Positions 16,473-23,237 of a DNA stretch of 64,000 bases are shown here, one piece after another (position 1 is the stretch's first letter; every line of letters begins with the position of its first letter). Source of the DNA: Eoetvoesiella caeni (GTDB lineage: Bacteria > Pseudomonadota > Gammaproteobacteria > Burkholderiales > Burkholderiaceae_B). The stretch lies in the NCBI RefSeq assembly GCF_003315175.1, contig NZ_QNRQ01000003.1:310001-374000 (forward strand). The letters run 5' to 3'. A program made the position numbers and the translations under genes. The notes under the pieces are model-generated. The model searched no databases. It saw nothing but the letters and a program-made list of their open reading frames with translations, and had not been told where the DNA came from.

Positions 16473-17906
16473 TTAGCTCCTGCCTTCGTTGTTATCGGTG
16501 TCACGGCTCACGAATGAGGCCGTTTCGTCATTGCCTTGGGTGCCGCCCAGGCTGTTGCCTTTGAACTGGCCCGTTTCTTTCGACTCCATGCTTTCACGGA
16601 TCGAGGCGGCCACTTTCCCGCCCGCCGTTTCATTCACGCGCTCCTGAAATCCTTGCTTCATTTGGGAGCCGACACCTTTGGCCAACTCCAATGCTGTGCC
16701 TGTGGCCAGTTTCGCGGCCCTGGCGAAACCGCCATGACTTGAGCCAGAATCGCTTCCGCCAAAGCCGGCGGCCTGTGCAAACGGCGAACCACCAGTCGTG
16801 CCAGCTGCACCACCACCGCCGCCGCCACCCGAGTTGCCGCCCATGACCGATCCCATGCTGGGCATATCCCCGCCGGTGCTCATGCTGGCCGACGCTTTCT
16901 GAAACGCTGCCTGAATGGCCGATGCGCCGCCCGTGGCGCCTGCTGCGCCGCTGAGCATAGCCTTACCAGCCATCGCCACACCACCTGTGGCCATACCCGC
17001 TGCTGCCATCGCTGCGCCCATCGCCGCGCCCGCCCCAAAGTTGCCAATGCCGCCCGCACCACCGACGCCCGATCCGGTAATGATGCCGGCGACCAGAGGG
17101 GGAACGCGATTGACCAGCATCAGCAACGCGACGCAGAAAACCAGCATCACGCCCAGCTCTTCAAAGTTCAGCGTGCCGGTGTTCATCCTGGCGTAAAAGC
17201 TGGACAGCAAATCGTTGCCGATACCGACCAACAGCACCATCGTCATGATCTGCACGGCCACCCCCAGCACGGTTTTGTAGTAGTTGATCGCCATATCGGA
17301 AGTCCAACGCGACCCGCCGAAGCCGAGGAAGAAGATGCCGGCGTACATCAGCAGCCAGGCCGACACGAGCAATAGCAGCATATTCACGGCGATGACGGCC
17401 AGCAGGACAAGAATGCCGACGCTCAGCGCCACACCAATGAAGCTATCCACGGGTGACCAAACCGACGAGTTTTCAAGAGCCTGCTTCAGGATCATGAAAC
17501 CGATATCCACGATGCCCGAGGGTGTCACCGATGCCACCCCGGATGCCTGTTCGCCGATCCTGGCCAGCGACTGGATGATCGAATTAGCGAAGGCCGGGCC
17601 GTTGCGTAACAGCCAGAGGAAGAAACCGAAGAACAGGATGAAACGGATGAACTCGGCGAAGAACTCGCCAATGTCGGCCTTGCGCAGTGTCATGAAGCCA
17701 AACGTGAAAACCAGCGAGATCGTGCCCAGCGTCCAGAACAGGAACATCGCGGCATTCATCACCACCGTCTGCCAGGACGTGGCCCGCGTAGCGAACTCTG
17801 TCACCACCTGGTCAAGCATCCCGTGGTTGGTGAGCTGGGCCGATGCAGCGGTGGAGTAAAGCGCGAGAACGACACCGATCAGCGCCGCCTTGTGCAGTAC
17901 TTTCAT
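16473..17906 (-). CDS. trbL: TrbL, conjugative mating-pair-formation inner-membrane protein
   Basis: 477 residues, VirB6/TrbL type. An N-terminal signal-like helix (MKVLHKAALIGVVLALYSTAASAQ) is followed by several membrane helices between about residues 40 and 260, then a long Gly/Ala/Met-rich low-complexity tail. TrbL forms part of the inner-membrane channel of IncP-type type IV secretion. The ATG at 17906 has AAGGAGG upstream and overlaps the trbK stop by four bases. The rest of the trb cluster (trbB-I) is missing from this element, so it is unlikely to form a working channel alone. Confidence 0.88.
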   Translation of the reverse strand: MKVLHKAALIGVVLALYSTAASAQLTNHGMLDQVVTEFATRATSWQTVVMNAAMFLFWTLGTISLVFTFGFMTLRKADIGEFFAEFIRFILFFGFFLWLLRNGPAFANSIIQSLARIGEQASGVASVTPSGIVDIGFMILKQALENSSVWSPVDSFIGVALSVGILVLLAVIAVNMLLLLVSAWLLMYAGIFFLGFGGSRWTSDMAINYYKTVLGVAVQIMTMVLLVGIGNDLLSSFYARMNTGTLNFEELGVMLVFCVALLMLVNRVPPLVAGIITGSGVGGAGGIGNFGAGAAMGAAMAAAGMATGGVAMAGKAMLSGAAGATGGASAIQAAFQKASASMSTGGDMPSMGSVMGGNSGGGGGGGAAGTTGGSPFAQAAGFGGSDSGSSHGGFARAAKLATGTALELAKGVGSQMKQGFQERVNETAGGKVAASIRESMESKETGQFKGNSLGGTQGNDETASFVSRDTDNNEGRS

Positions 17907-18172
17907 GGCTTCGCCTCCTTCTGGTCTTTCGGGTCGGCCAGTTCGAGCCAGTTCATGGGCTTTTCGGTCGGCGCAATGCCGCCGGCGGCTGGCGACCAGC
18001 GCGAGCACTGCCCGGCGAATTTCTCACGTGTGGCCCTGTCCTCAATCTTCTTGATCGCCTCGATCCGGCAATTGGTGTCATTGACCTCGGGCATGGGCGG
18101 GATGGCCGGCTTGTTGTCGCAGCCAGCTACCAGCACCGCCACGAGGCCGGCAAGCAGCATAGTTTTCTTCAT
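17903..18172 (-). CDS. trbK: TrbK-like entry-exclusion lipoprotein
   Basis: 89 residues with a lipoprotein signal (MKKTMLLAGLVAVLVAGC, lipobox VAGC, Cys18). Two further Cys residues follow. In IncP plasmids trbK lies between trbJ and trbL and blocks entry of related elements; position and size match. Retaining an exclusion gene in a transfer-deficient element could still protect the host from related conjugative elements. Its tail (MNWLEL) shares a motif with the TrbJ C-terminus. Confidence 0.8.
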   Translation of the reverse strand: MKKTMLLAGLVAVLVAGCDNKPAIPPMPEVNDTNCRIEAIKKIEDRATREKFAGQCSRWSPAAGGIAPTEKPMNWLELADPKDQKEAKP

Positions 18173-18187
18173 GGTGCGGGGCCTCCG

Positions 18188-18970
18188 TCAGCGGGTCAGT
18201 TCGAGCCAGTTTTTTGGACTGGTCGTGCGCTCGATCCTGGATTCCCTGGAAGTCGAACCGGCGGCCTGCTGTTGCGCCTCAAGGTCGGCCTGCGCCTGCA
18301 TCCGGGCGGTCGCGGCGCTCTGCTGCGCAATCAGAAGACCACGGATTTGCAGAAGCTGGTTCGCCTGGTTGGCGGAAAGCTGATTGGCGAAACCGACTGC
18401 CTGCATCTGGCCGGTCGCACCCTGCGCGGCCGACTGAAGCCGTTCGAGCTGGCGAGCGTCAGCGGTCAGGTTGCGCTGCTGTTGCTCAAGGCCCTTGAAA
18501 AGCGCGTCATTCGCTTTCTTCTGGCTTTCACTTGCCAGTCTGCGGTTTTGCTCCATGGCGGTGCGTTCGGCATCCGAGCAGCCAGCGGCCGAGAAGCATG
18601 GCGAACCACGGTAATAGGCTACGTCCTGGAACTTGCCCAGGTACGCATCGACACTACCAAGCTGGTTCCTGTAGTAGTCCAGCGTGTTGACGGCGTTCAT
18701 CAGCCCATTGATGGTGGACTGCGCCTGATCCCAGATATAGGCCGCTGGCGCAGCCGTATTCTGCAGCTGGTTTTCGTACTGCTGAAGCTGGGTCTGGTAT
18801 TGCTCGATCTGCTTGAGCGTCTGCGCCACCGACTCGATGGCCGTCATGACGTTTTGCGTCAGGTTGCCGCCGTCGATGACGGGTATGCCGGCGTGCGTGG
18901 ATGTGATAATGCTGCCAGCCAGGACGGCGGCAAGCGCGGTTTTAGCCGCTAAAAAACGGACACGTTTCAT
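18188..18970 (-). CDS. trbJ: TrbJ, VirB5-like conjugation protein
   Basis: 260 residues with an N-terminal export signal (LAAKTALAAVLAGSIITSTHAG) and a long Gln-rich coiled-coil region (QTLKQIEQYQTQLQQYENQL), typical of TrbJ/VirB5 pilus-tip proteins. A pair of Cys near residue 125 could form a disulphide. It is the first gene of trbJ-trbK-trbL. An IncP KorB operator match lies inside its first codons (18941-18953), implying the operon was once KorB-controlled. Confidence 0.87.
   Translation of the reverse strand: MKRVRFLAAKTALAAVLAGSIITSTHAGIPVIDGGNLTQNVMTAIESVAQTLKQIEQYQTQLQQYENQLQNTAAPAAYIWDQAQSTINGLMNAVNTLDYYRNQLGSVDAYLGKFQDVAYYRGSPCFSAAGCSDAERTAMEQNRRLASESQKKANDALFKGLEQQQRNLTADARQLERLQSAAQGATGQMQAVGFANQLSANQANQLLQIRGLLIAQQSAATARMQAQADLEAQQQAAGSTSRESRIERTTSPKNWLELTR
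18941..18953. promoter_or_regulatory. KorB operator (OB) match in trbJ 5' end
   Basis: TTTAGCCGCTAAA fits exactly the IncP KorB operator consensus TTTAGCSGCTAAA. It lies within the first ten codons of trbJ. KorB is the ParB-like global repressor of IncP plasmids. No korB gene is visible in the element. Confidence 0.8.
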
Positions 18971-19135
18971 GGCCGAGTACCTCTCGATGTGATGAGTTAG
19001 CTATTGCGGCTAATCTGCCCCACGTGTTTCTGTGGGGTTGGGCCATCACGTGGCAGTTCGCCAAAATCTGCCAAGGTACCCGCCCTTGCGACACCGTCAC
19101 GCCGGGCTTACGTTTTTATTGAGGGGCGGTGTGTG

Positions 19136-19153
19136 TCGTGCAAACCTGCACGA
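19136..19153 (-). terminator. Hairpin at end of toxin gene
   Basis: TCGTGCA and TGCACGA form a perfect 7-bp stem with loop AACC, nine bases beyond the stop of the PIN toxin gene. Weak terminator or operator; there is no strong T-run. Confidence 0.35.
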
Positions 19154-19161
19154 TTACTGCT

Positions 19162-19587
19162 TTACTCTTGATCTTCCCAAGGATTGATGACTTTCACGCC
19201 GGCAGCCAGGAACGGGCTCACATCTCTCGTAGCCACGCTGAAACCGCTATCCAGAGCAATCGCCGCGATGACGGCATCAGCCGCCTCGATGCCGCTGCCG
19301 GCCTTGCGAGCGGCTGCCAGTACATCGGCATAGGCGCGCGTGCAAGCCATATCAAACGACAGCACCCGGCCCACAAATACCGGCAACACCTGGTGTTCTA
19401 TGCTGTCACTGAGCACTGTCCGGCGCTTACCTGCGGGCATCAGGGCAACACCAGCCCGCAGTTCGGCCACGGTCATGGATGCCAGATAAAGCGTTTCCAG
19501 TGGCTGACGATTCAACCAGTCAATCACCGTTTCGTCGGGTACGGCTCGAAACTGCTCCGATATAACGTTTGTATCTAGCAGAATCAT
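19162..19587 (-). CDS. PIN-domain toxin, VapC/FitB type
   Basis: 141 residues with the PIN RNase pattern: MILLDTNVISE (Asp5), an acidic residue in TVAELRAG, and the C-terminal acidic cluster AADAVIAAIAL with ATRDVSPF. Such toxins cleave RNA (often initiator tRNA) when freed from their antitoxin. The start overlaps the antitoxin stop by four bases. The pair sits between trbJ and the traI remnant, where the missing transfer genes would normally lie, and could stabilise the element. Confidence 0.9.
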   Translation of the reverse strand: MILLDTNVISEQFRAVPDETVIDWLNRQPLETLYLASMTVAELRAGVALMPAGKRRTVLSDSIEHQVLPVFVGRVLSFDMACTRAYADVLAAARKAGSGIEAADAVIAAIALDSGFSVATRDVSPFLAAGVKVINPWEDQE

Positions 19588-19832
19588 TCAAAACTCGCTG
19601 CACGGGCGGGTGAATGGTCTCGGTCAAAAACCACCATTTCTTCGTCGGTCAATTTCACCTTGCGCCCGATGTCTGCCAGCAGGTCGCCCAGCTTTACCCG
19701 GCCTTCCGGTTTCACAGCGGTAGCCAATATTTCGCACATCTCGGCTTGTAATGTACGGCCGTTCTGCGCTGCCCTAACCCGGATGGCACGATGCACCTCT
19801 TCCGGCACATTCCTGATCGTTACTGCCCTCAT
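19584..19832 (-). CDS. FitA-type ribbon-helix-helix antitoxin
   Basis: 82 residues. The N-terminal ribbon-helix-helix segment (VTIRNVPEEVHRAIRVRAAQ) matches FitA/StbC-type antitoxins that repress their own promoter and neutralise a PIN toxin with their C-terminal tail. It is translationally coupled to the downstream toxin by a four-base overlap. Confidence 0.88.
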   Translation of the reverse strand: MRAVTIRNVPEEVHRAIRVRAAQNGRTLQAEMCEILATAVKPEGRVKLGDLLADIGRKVKLTDEEMVVFDRDHSPARAASFE

Positions 19833-19890
19833 GTCCGCACTCCTTTTTTGATTGCTGTGAAATCAATTATACAAACTGCATTCAAGTAGT

Positions 19891-20093
19891 TCAAGGACTA
19901 CTGACCCCGCCCCTTGCGCCGGTTCGGCCTGTCTTTCTTTCGATGATGGCGTCCCACCCCGACACAGCATCGCAGTTGGTGATCTGCACCTGACCCAGCC
20001 GATGGTCCGTGGTTTGCTCGTCGGCGACGTAGTGCACCAGGACGGCAAAGTCGGACTTGCCCAGCGACGCAGAGGTACATCATTGGCGATCAT
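19891..20093 (-). pseudogene. traI: traI relaxase remnant (5' fragment, frameshifted)
   Basis: MIANDVPLR at the ATG (20091-20093) and, one frame over, LGKSDFAVLVHYVADEQ and HRLGQVQITNCDA together match the start of IncP-family TraI relaxases (compare RP4: MIAKHVPMR, KKSDFAELVKYITDEQ, VTNCEA). Loss of one base after the R codon breaks the frame. Similarity stops after about 50 codons, before the catalytic Tyr-dependent and His-triad motifs could be complete, and the shifted frame ends at 19891. The relaxase is therefore dead; traJ and oriT remain upstream. Confidence 0.85.
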
Positions 20094-20110
20094 CAGCCGG
20101 CCTCCGAATT

Positions 20111-20123
20111 TTTAGCGGCTAAA
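20111..20123. promoter_or_regulatory. KorB operator (OB) match between traJ and traI remnant
   Basis: TTTAGCGGCTAAA, exact match to the IncP KorB operator consensus, in the gap between the traJ stop and the traI remnant start. Confidence 0.8.
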
Positions 20124-20126
20124 ATT

Positions 20127-20498
20127 TCAAGGCTCGGCCCTTGGCCTCACCACGGCTTTCATAACGCGCCCCATTTCGTCCTGCGTGGCCTCGATCCTGC
20201 CCAGCAGCGCCAAGATGGTTGCATGGCCGAACCTAGCTGTGCGCTCGTCATCGGTAAGCCAGAGTTTCAGCAAGCCACCCAGGCGACCAAGGTCGCCATT
20301 GATTCGGGCCAGCTCGCGCACGCGCTCATAGTCGGTGATGCCCTTAACCTCGTAGCCTTGGCCAACGGCCAGCAGAAATGCGGACAGGCTCAATCCTGCC
20401 GCCGCCGCGTTCTGTTCTATAAGCTCACGTTCTTCGGGCAAGCAATAGACCTTGATCGGCGTGCTGCCCTTACGCGTGATTCGCTTGTTTTCCTCCAT
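20127..20498 (-). CDS. traJ: TraJ, relaxosome oriT-binding protein
   Basis: 123 residues with a ribbon-helix-helix-like N-terminus (PIKVYCLPEERELIEQNAAAAGLSLSAFLLAVGQGY) as in IncP TraJ, followed by a helical tail. TraJ binds the inverted repeat next to nic and recruits TraI. The ATG at 20498 has GAGG six bases upstream. It is directly followed by the oriT on its 5' side and by the traI fragment on its 3' side, the same order as RP4. It appears intact while its partner relaxase is not. Confidence 0.85.
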   Translation of the reverse strand: MEENKRITRKGSTPIKVYCLPEERELIEQNAAAAGLSLSAFLLAVGQGYEVKGITDYERVRELARINGDLGRLGGLLKLWLTDDERTARFGHATILALLGRIEATQDEMGRVMKAVVRPRAEP

Positions 20499-20577
20499 CG
20501 TCAACCTCGCATTTTGTTTCTTGCCGGCGGTAGTCGGCTGCCTCGCAGAGCAGGATTCTCGTTGAGTGCCCCCGGCG

Positions 20578-20650
20578 CGAATAAGAGACAGTGAAGAAGG
20601 ACAATCCGCTTGCGGGTGGGCCTACTTCACCCATCCTGCCCGCGTCACAA
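20578..20650. other. oriT: IncP (RP4-like) origin of transfer, oriT
   Basis: An imperfect inverted repeat GTGAAGAAGG (20591-20600) / CCTACTTCAC (20621-20630), with a small CCGC..GCGG hairpin inside, is followed at once by CCATCCTGCCCGC. The nic core ATCCTG/C of IncP relaxases is present, so the expected cut lies between 20638 and 20639. The order (repeat, GGGTGGGCC, repeat arm, nic) is the same as in RP4 as I remember it. traJ starts 80 bp away. Confidence 0.88.
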
Positions 20651-20683
20651 CCGCGTTTTCTGCACGTATGCAGGTTGGAATAT

Positions 20684-20778
20684 GTCGCTATTACGTCGCT
20701 ATTGATCTGCGATTGCTCCGCAATCGCTGCACAATCGGCAGAATCGCGCCGTAATCGTGAAAAATCGGCATAGAATCG
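20684..20778. repeat. Helically phased short direct repeats beside oriT
   Basis: GTCGCTATT occurs twice 11 bp apart (20684, 20695). AATCG then occurs six times starting at 20722, 20733, 20742, 20753, 20763 and 20774, that is, every 9-11 bp, one helical turn. A small palindrome GCGATTGC/GCAATCGC (about 20709-20727) overlaps the first copy. In RP4 the equivalent region binds TraK and is bent; no traK is seen here. Confidence 0.6.
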
Positions 20779-20901
20779 CGATAAAAACGGAATCTCCAAC
20801 CGATTTCCTACCGCTTCCCAGCGTGCGAAACCAACACTTTCCTTGCTCTTTCCTCGCACTCGAAAAAAGCCGAGTTGAACGCCAAGGGAAAAGCCATGCC
20901 A

Positions 20902-21060
20902 CCGCCCCTCAAGTGTCAACAAAGCATCCTCGATGCCGCCGGCATTCAGTAGTAAGTGACTTCCAGCCGACCCTTCAATGGGGCACGATGCGCTTCTGGT
21001 AGCGCGGGCCGGTGATCTTGTGGCCGCCGCACTCCGTTGATGTTGACACTTGAGGGGCGG
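20902..21060. mobile_element. 159-bp element with 20-bp terminal inverted repeats
   Basis: The left end 20902-20921 and right end 21041-21060 are perfect 20-bp inverted repeats (right end: TGTTGACACTTGAGGGGCGG). The 119-bp interior, read on the minus strand, contains a short frame ending GHKITGPRYQKRIVPH-stop, which may be the tail of a transposase-type gene. It looks like an internally deleted insertion sequence or a MITE. No obvious target-site duplication was found by eye. Confidence 0.55.
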
Positions 21061-21125
21061 CCTGGCCGTAGTCGGTAAAGCTCGATGACTCGTAGCTGCC
21101 TCCCTTCCCCTCCTGGCGTTCAACC

Positions 21126-21256
21126 ATCGGCCTCTGGCCGATTGAGCAAGTCCGTCAGGACTTGATCGACAAGGTGCAAGCGACCGCCTCAAGCGGGCGG
21201 TTACACCGCCTGGATATCCTGAAATATCCTGAACATCCTGCCAAAACAGCAAAAAA
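21126..21256. other. oriV: Palindrome-rich segment of putative IncQ-like oriV
   Basis: Three consecutive hairpins are present: ATCGGCC/GGCCGAT (21126-21142), CAAGTCC/GGACTTG (21147-21164) and ACCGCC/GGCGGT (21183-21201). They are followed by a tandem ATATCCTGAA pair (21214-21233) and an A-rich run just before the iterons. IncQ origins combine iterons with an AT-rich segment and palindromic single-strand initiation sites, so this is a plausible oriV. The RepB primase that IncQ plasmids use is not present here. Confidence 0.55.
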
Positions 21257-21340
21257 TCGGGCCGCTGTGGCACGCTTCCGGGCCGCTGTGACACGCCTTC
21301 GGGCCGGTGTGGCACGCTATCGGGCCGCTGCGACACGCTT
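21257..21340. repeat. Four tandem 21-bp iterons
   Basis: Units at 21257-21277, 21278-21298, 21299-21319 and 21320-21340 share the core GGGCCGCTGTGGCACGC with one to three differences. They lie directly at the 3' end of repC; the repC stop codon falls at the end of unit 3 and unit 4 encodes the last residues KRVAAAR. Tandem 20-22 bp iterons bound by RepC are the defining part of IncQ oriV. Confidence 0.88.
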
Positions 21341-22081
21341 TACCCTGTCTGTGGCATCTATTTCGATACCGATTTCGATCAACCCGACGGCATCATCCTT
21401 CAAGCGTCGCCGATAATTACGCAGCGTCATGCTGTTGACCGCCTCGCCTCCTACAGCACGAATCAAGGTGTCCAGGTGCCAGCCTCCTGCCGGATCGTAT
21501 CTGTGGGTGAGCACATGCCGCGCAAGCGCCTGACTGATCCCATGTTGCAACCGGGCAATGGGGGCAGGCGGGTAGTACAAAGACAAATCCCTCTCCAGCA
21601 GCATCACCAGGGCAACGCCCAGCCGGACGCGCCACAAATGGCGCTCCCCGCCGGTGAGCGGATCACGGCGGGTCATAGGTGACGGGATAACGTGGTCAAT
21701 CAGGCCGCCAATGATGCTGTCACCACTGCTCTCCATTTCCGGTGTCACGATTTCTACCGTGGCGGCCCGCAGATCGGTCAGCAGCTTTTTGATGCGACCG
21801 TGGCTGTACTGATGATCGGATAGCATCCGACGCAGCGCCGCCGGGTCAATCAGCAGCTCGATGCCGCCGTCTGATATTTCGCGGCGGCGTTCCGCCACAT
21901 ACAACATGGATTCCACAATATCGGCATGACGCTGACCCAGCCTGCCGGTTACGCGGCATCGACCGAAACCGGTTTCTATCCACTGCCCGGCGCGTTCCCG
22001 TGGGCGCTGGCTGGGCTGATAGATCATCACTCGCGCCTGCAATGCCGTGCTGGTCGGGGCGACCTGATTACCAGTTGTCAC
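21317..22081 (-). CDS. repC: RepC-like IncQ replication initiator
   Basis: 254 residues from a GTG start that overlaps the repA stop by 14 bases, as in IncQ plasmids. Two winged-helix-type regions are suggested (LIDPAALRRMLSDHQYSHGR; and LDTLIRAVGGEAVNSMTLRNYRRRLKDD near the C-terminus, comparable with the C-terminal wing of RSF1010 RepC). RepC binds the iterons to open oriV. The iteron array overlaps its own 3' end. It appears intact, so excised circles of the element might replicate if a primase is available. Confidence 0.8.
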   Translation of the reverse strand: MTTGNQVAPTSTALQARVMIYQPSQRPRERAGQWIETGFGRCRVTGRLGQRHADIVESMLYVAERRREISDGGIELLIDPAALRRMLSDHQYSHGRIKKLLTDLRAATVEIVTPEMESSGDSIIGGLIDHVIPSPMTRRDPLTGGERHLWRVRLGVALVMLLERDLSLYYPPAPIARLQHGISQALARHVLTHRYDPAGGWHLDTLIRAVGGEAVNSMTLRNYRRRLKDDAVGLIEIGIEIDATDRVKRVAAAR

Positions 22082-22919
22082 TGCCGCCCCTCGCTACAGA
22101 TTTCAGCTTTGTGGGTGACTGGCGTTTCTGCCGCTCAAGTACAGCCGGCTTGAGCACGCCACCCTCATGCCGCCGGAACCAACATTCCAGAAAGGGTGCG
22201 CCGTAGTTTGCTTTGCTGACACCATAGCGGACAAAGTATCCTCGCTGCCCTTCATCAACACCCCATTCCTCGGCCTCAGCCTGCGTCATGCCGGACAGAT
22301 ACGACTGCCAGCGGATGTTATCGACCAGCACCGATGATCCACGACTGGCCTGCTGTTGATCGCCAGCGCCCGCCATCGCCGCGCCCTTGTTGGCGTGGTG
22401 CAGAAACACAATGGAACAGCCGGTCTCGGCGGCTATGGCCTCCATTCGACCAATGACCTGCGCCATAGGCCCGCTGGCGTTCTCCTCCTCAATATGGAAC
22501 CGACGCAGGGTATCCAGAACCATAAGACGATGACCCTCGGCGGCCCGTTTGAGGCCATCGAACCAATCTCGGGCCATGATATTGGGGCATTTGCCAATCA
22601 GCGGCTCAATTAGCAAGCCATCTGCCACGGCTTGCCGCTGCGCAGCGGTAAAGTGTGCGCCAAGAGCGTGCAAGCGGTGATGGATCGCGACAGGTGGATC
22701 TTCGGCCGGCAGGTACACCACCGCGCCGGTGGGCAGCTCGCCTACTTCCAGCAAATCAGGGCCGCCGGCAATCTGCGCAGCCAATTGCAGGATCAGCATG
22801 GACTTGCCTGCCCCGCCAGGTGACACCAGTGCGCCCACCGTGCCGGCAACCATATTTGGTAATACGTAATCTATTGGTGAAGGCGCTTCACTGAACGCCA
22901 CCATCAGGTCAAGGGCCAT
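22068..22919 (-). CDS. repA: RepA, IncQ-type hexameric replicative helicase
   Basis: 283 residues, very like RSF1010 RepA: DYVLPNMVAGTVGALVSPGG with Walker A GGAGKS, VYLPAEDPP, Walker B LMVLDTLRRFH, and SIVFLHHANKGAA. It is the RecA-fold 5'-3' helicase that acts at oriV with RepC. It starts one base after the stop of the AlpA-like gene. The order alpA-repA-repC suggests one minus-strand operon. Confidence 0.93.
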   Translation of the reverse strand: MALDLMVAFSEAPSPIDYVLPNMVAGTVGALVSPGGAGKSMLILQLAAQIAGGPDLLEVGELPTGAVVYLPAEDPPVAIHHRLHALGAHFTAAQRQAVADGLLIEPLIGKCPNIMARDWFDGLKRAAEGHRLMVLDTLRRFHIEEENASGPMAQVIGRMEAIAAETGCSIVFLHHANKGAAMAGAGDQQQASRGSSVLVDNIRWQSYLSGMTQAEAEEWGVDEGQRGYFVRYGVSKANYGAPFLECWFRRHEGGVLKPAVLERQKRQSPTKLKSVARGGSDNW

Positions 22920-22920
22920 A

Positions 22921-23148
22921 TCAACCCCTCACGTCGCCGGGCCGATCAGCCTGAATACCCGACGACTTACGCGCTTCGATCCATTCTTCGACTTCCGATA
23001 AATCCCATGCGACATTCCTGCATGTGAGAGCAATACGGCGTGGAAACTCCCCTCGCTGCTCCAAGTTGTAGATGGTTCGCGTCGAGAGCGGAATGATCTC
23101 CAGGAGCTTTTTTCTGTTGATGAGTATTTTGCTGGTTGCAGCCTGCAT
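22921..23148 (-). CDS. AlpA-family helix-turn-helix regulator
   Basis: 75 residues from the ATG at 23148 (GGAGG seven bases upstream): ILINRKKLLEIIPLSTRTIYNLEQRGEFPRRI then WDLSEVEEWIEARK, the compact winged HTH of AlpA/excisionase proteins. It heads the repA-repC operon and faces a divergently transcribed regulator. It may control replication/excision of the element or act as directionality factor for the integrase. Confidence 0.85.
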   Translation of the reverse strand: MQAATSKILINRKKLLEIIPLSTRTIYNLEQRGEFPRRIALTCRNVAWDLSEVEEWIEARKSSGIQADRPGDVRG

Positions 23149-23160
23149 GGCCCGGCCTCC

Positions 23161-23195
23161 AATTGCTAACGAGTGCCTTATGGTGCCTAGCAATT
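23161..23195. promoter_or_regulatory. Palindromic operator in divergent promoter region
   Basis: AATTGCTA (23161-23168) and TAGCAATT (23188-23195) are perfect inverted repeats 19 bp apart, enclosing two GTGCCT direct repeats. They lie between the AlpA-like gene and the plus-strand HTH gene, so a regulator binding here could control both. Confidence 0.55.
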
Positions 23196-23237
23196 CATAC
23201 TGCGACAGCCTTATAATTACCCAAATAGGTTGACGTC

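Noticed and set aside
17843-18952. 369-residue plus-strand ORF
   Set aside because: Antisense to trbK and trbJ, which have strong signals, ribosome sites and operon context.
18997-19013. Possible fourth KorB operator upstream of trbJ (TTAGCTATTGCGGCTAA)
   Set aside because: The arms are similar but the spacing and core differ from the 13-base consensus; too degenerate to call.
20470-21336. 288-residue minus-strand ORF across oriT and oriV
   Set aside because: It reads through the oriT, the inverted-repeat element and the iterons and begins with iteron-derived repeats; no ribosome site or motif. The region is better explained as non-coding origin DNA.
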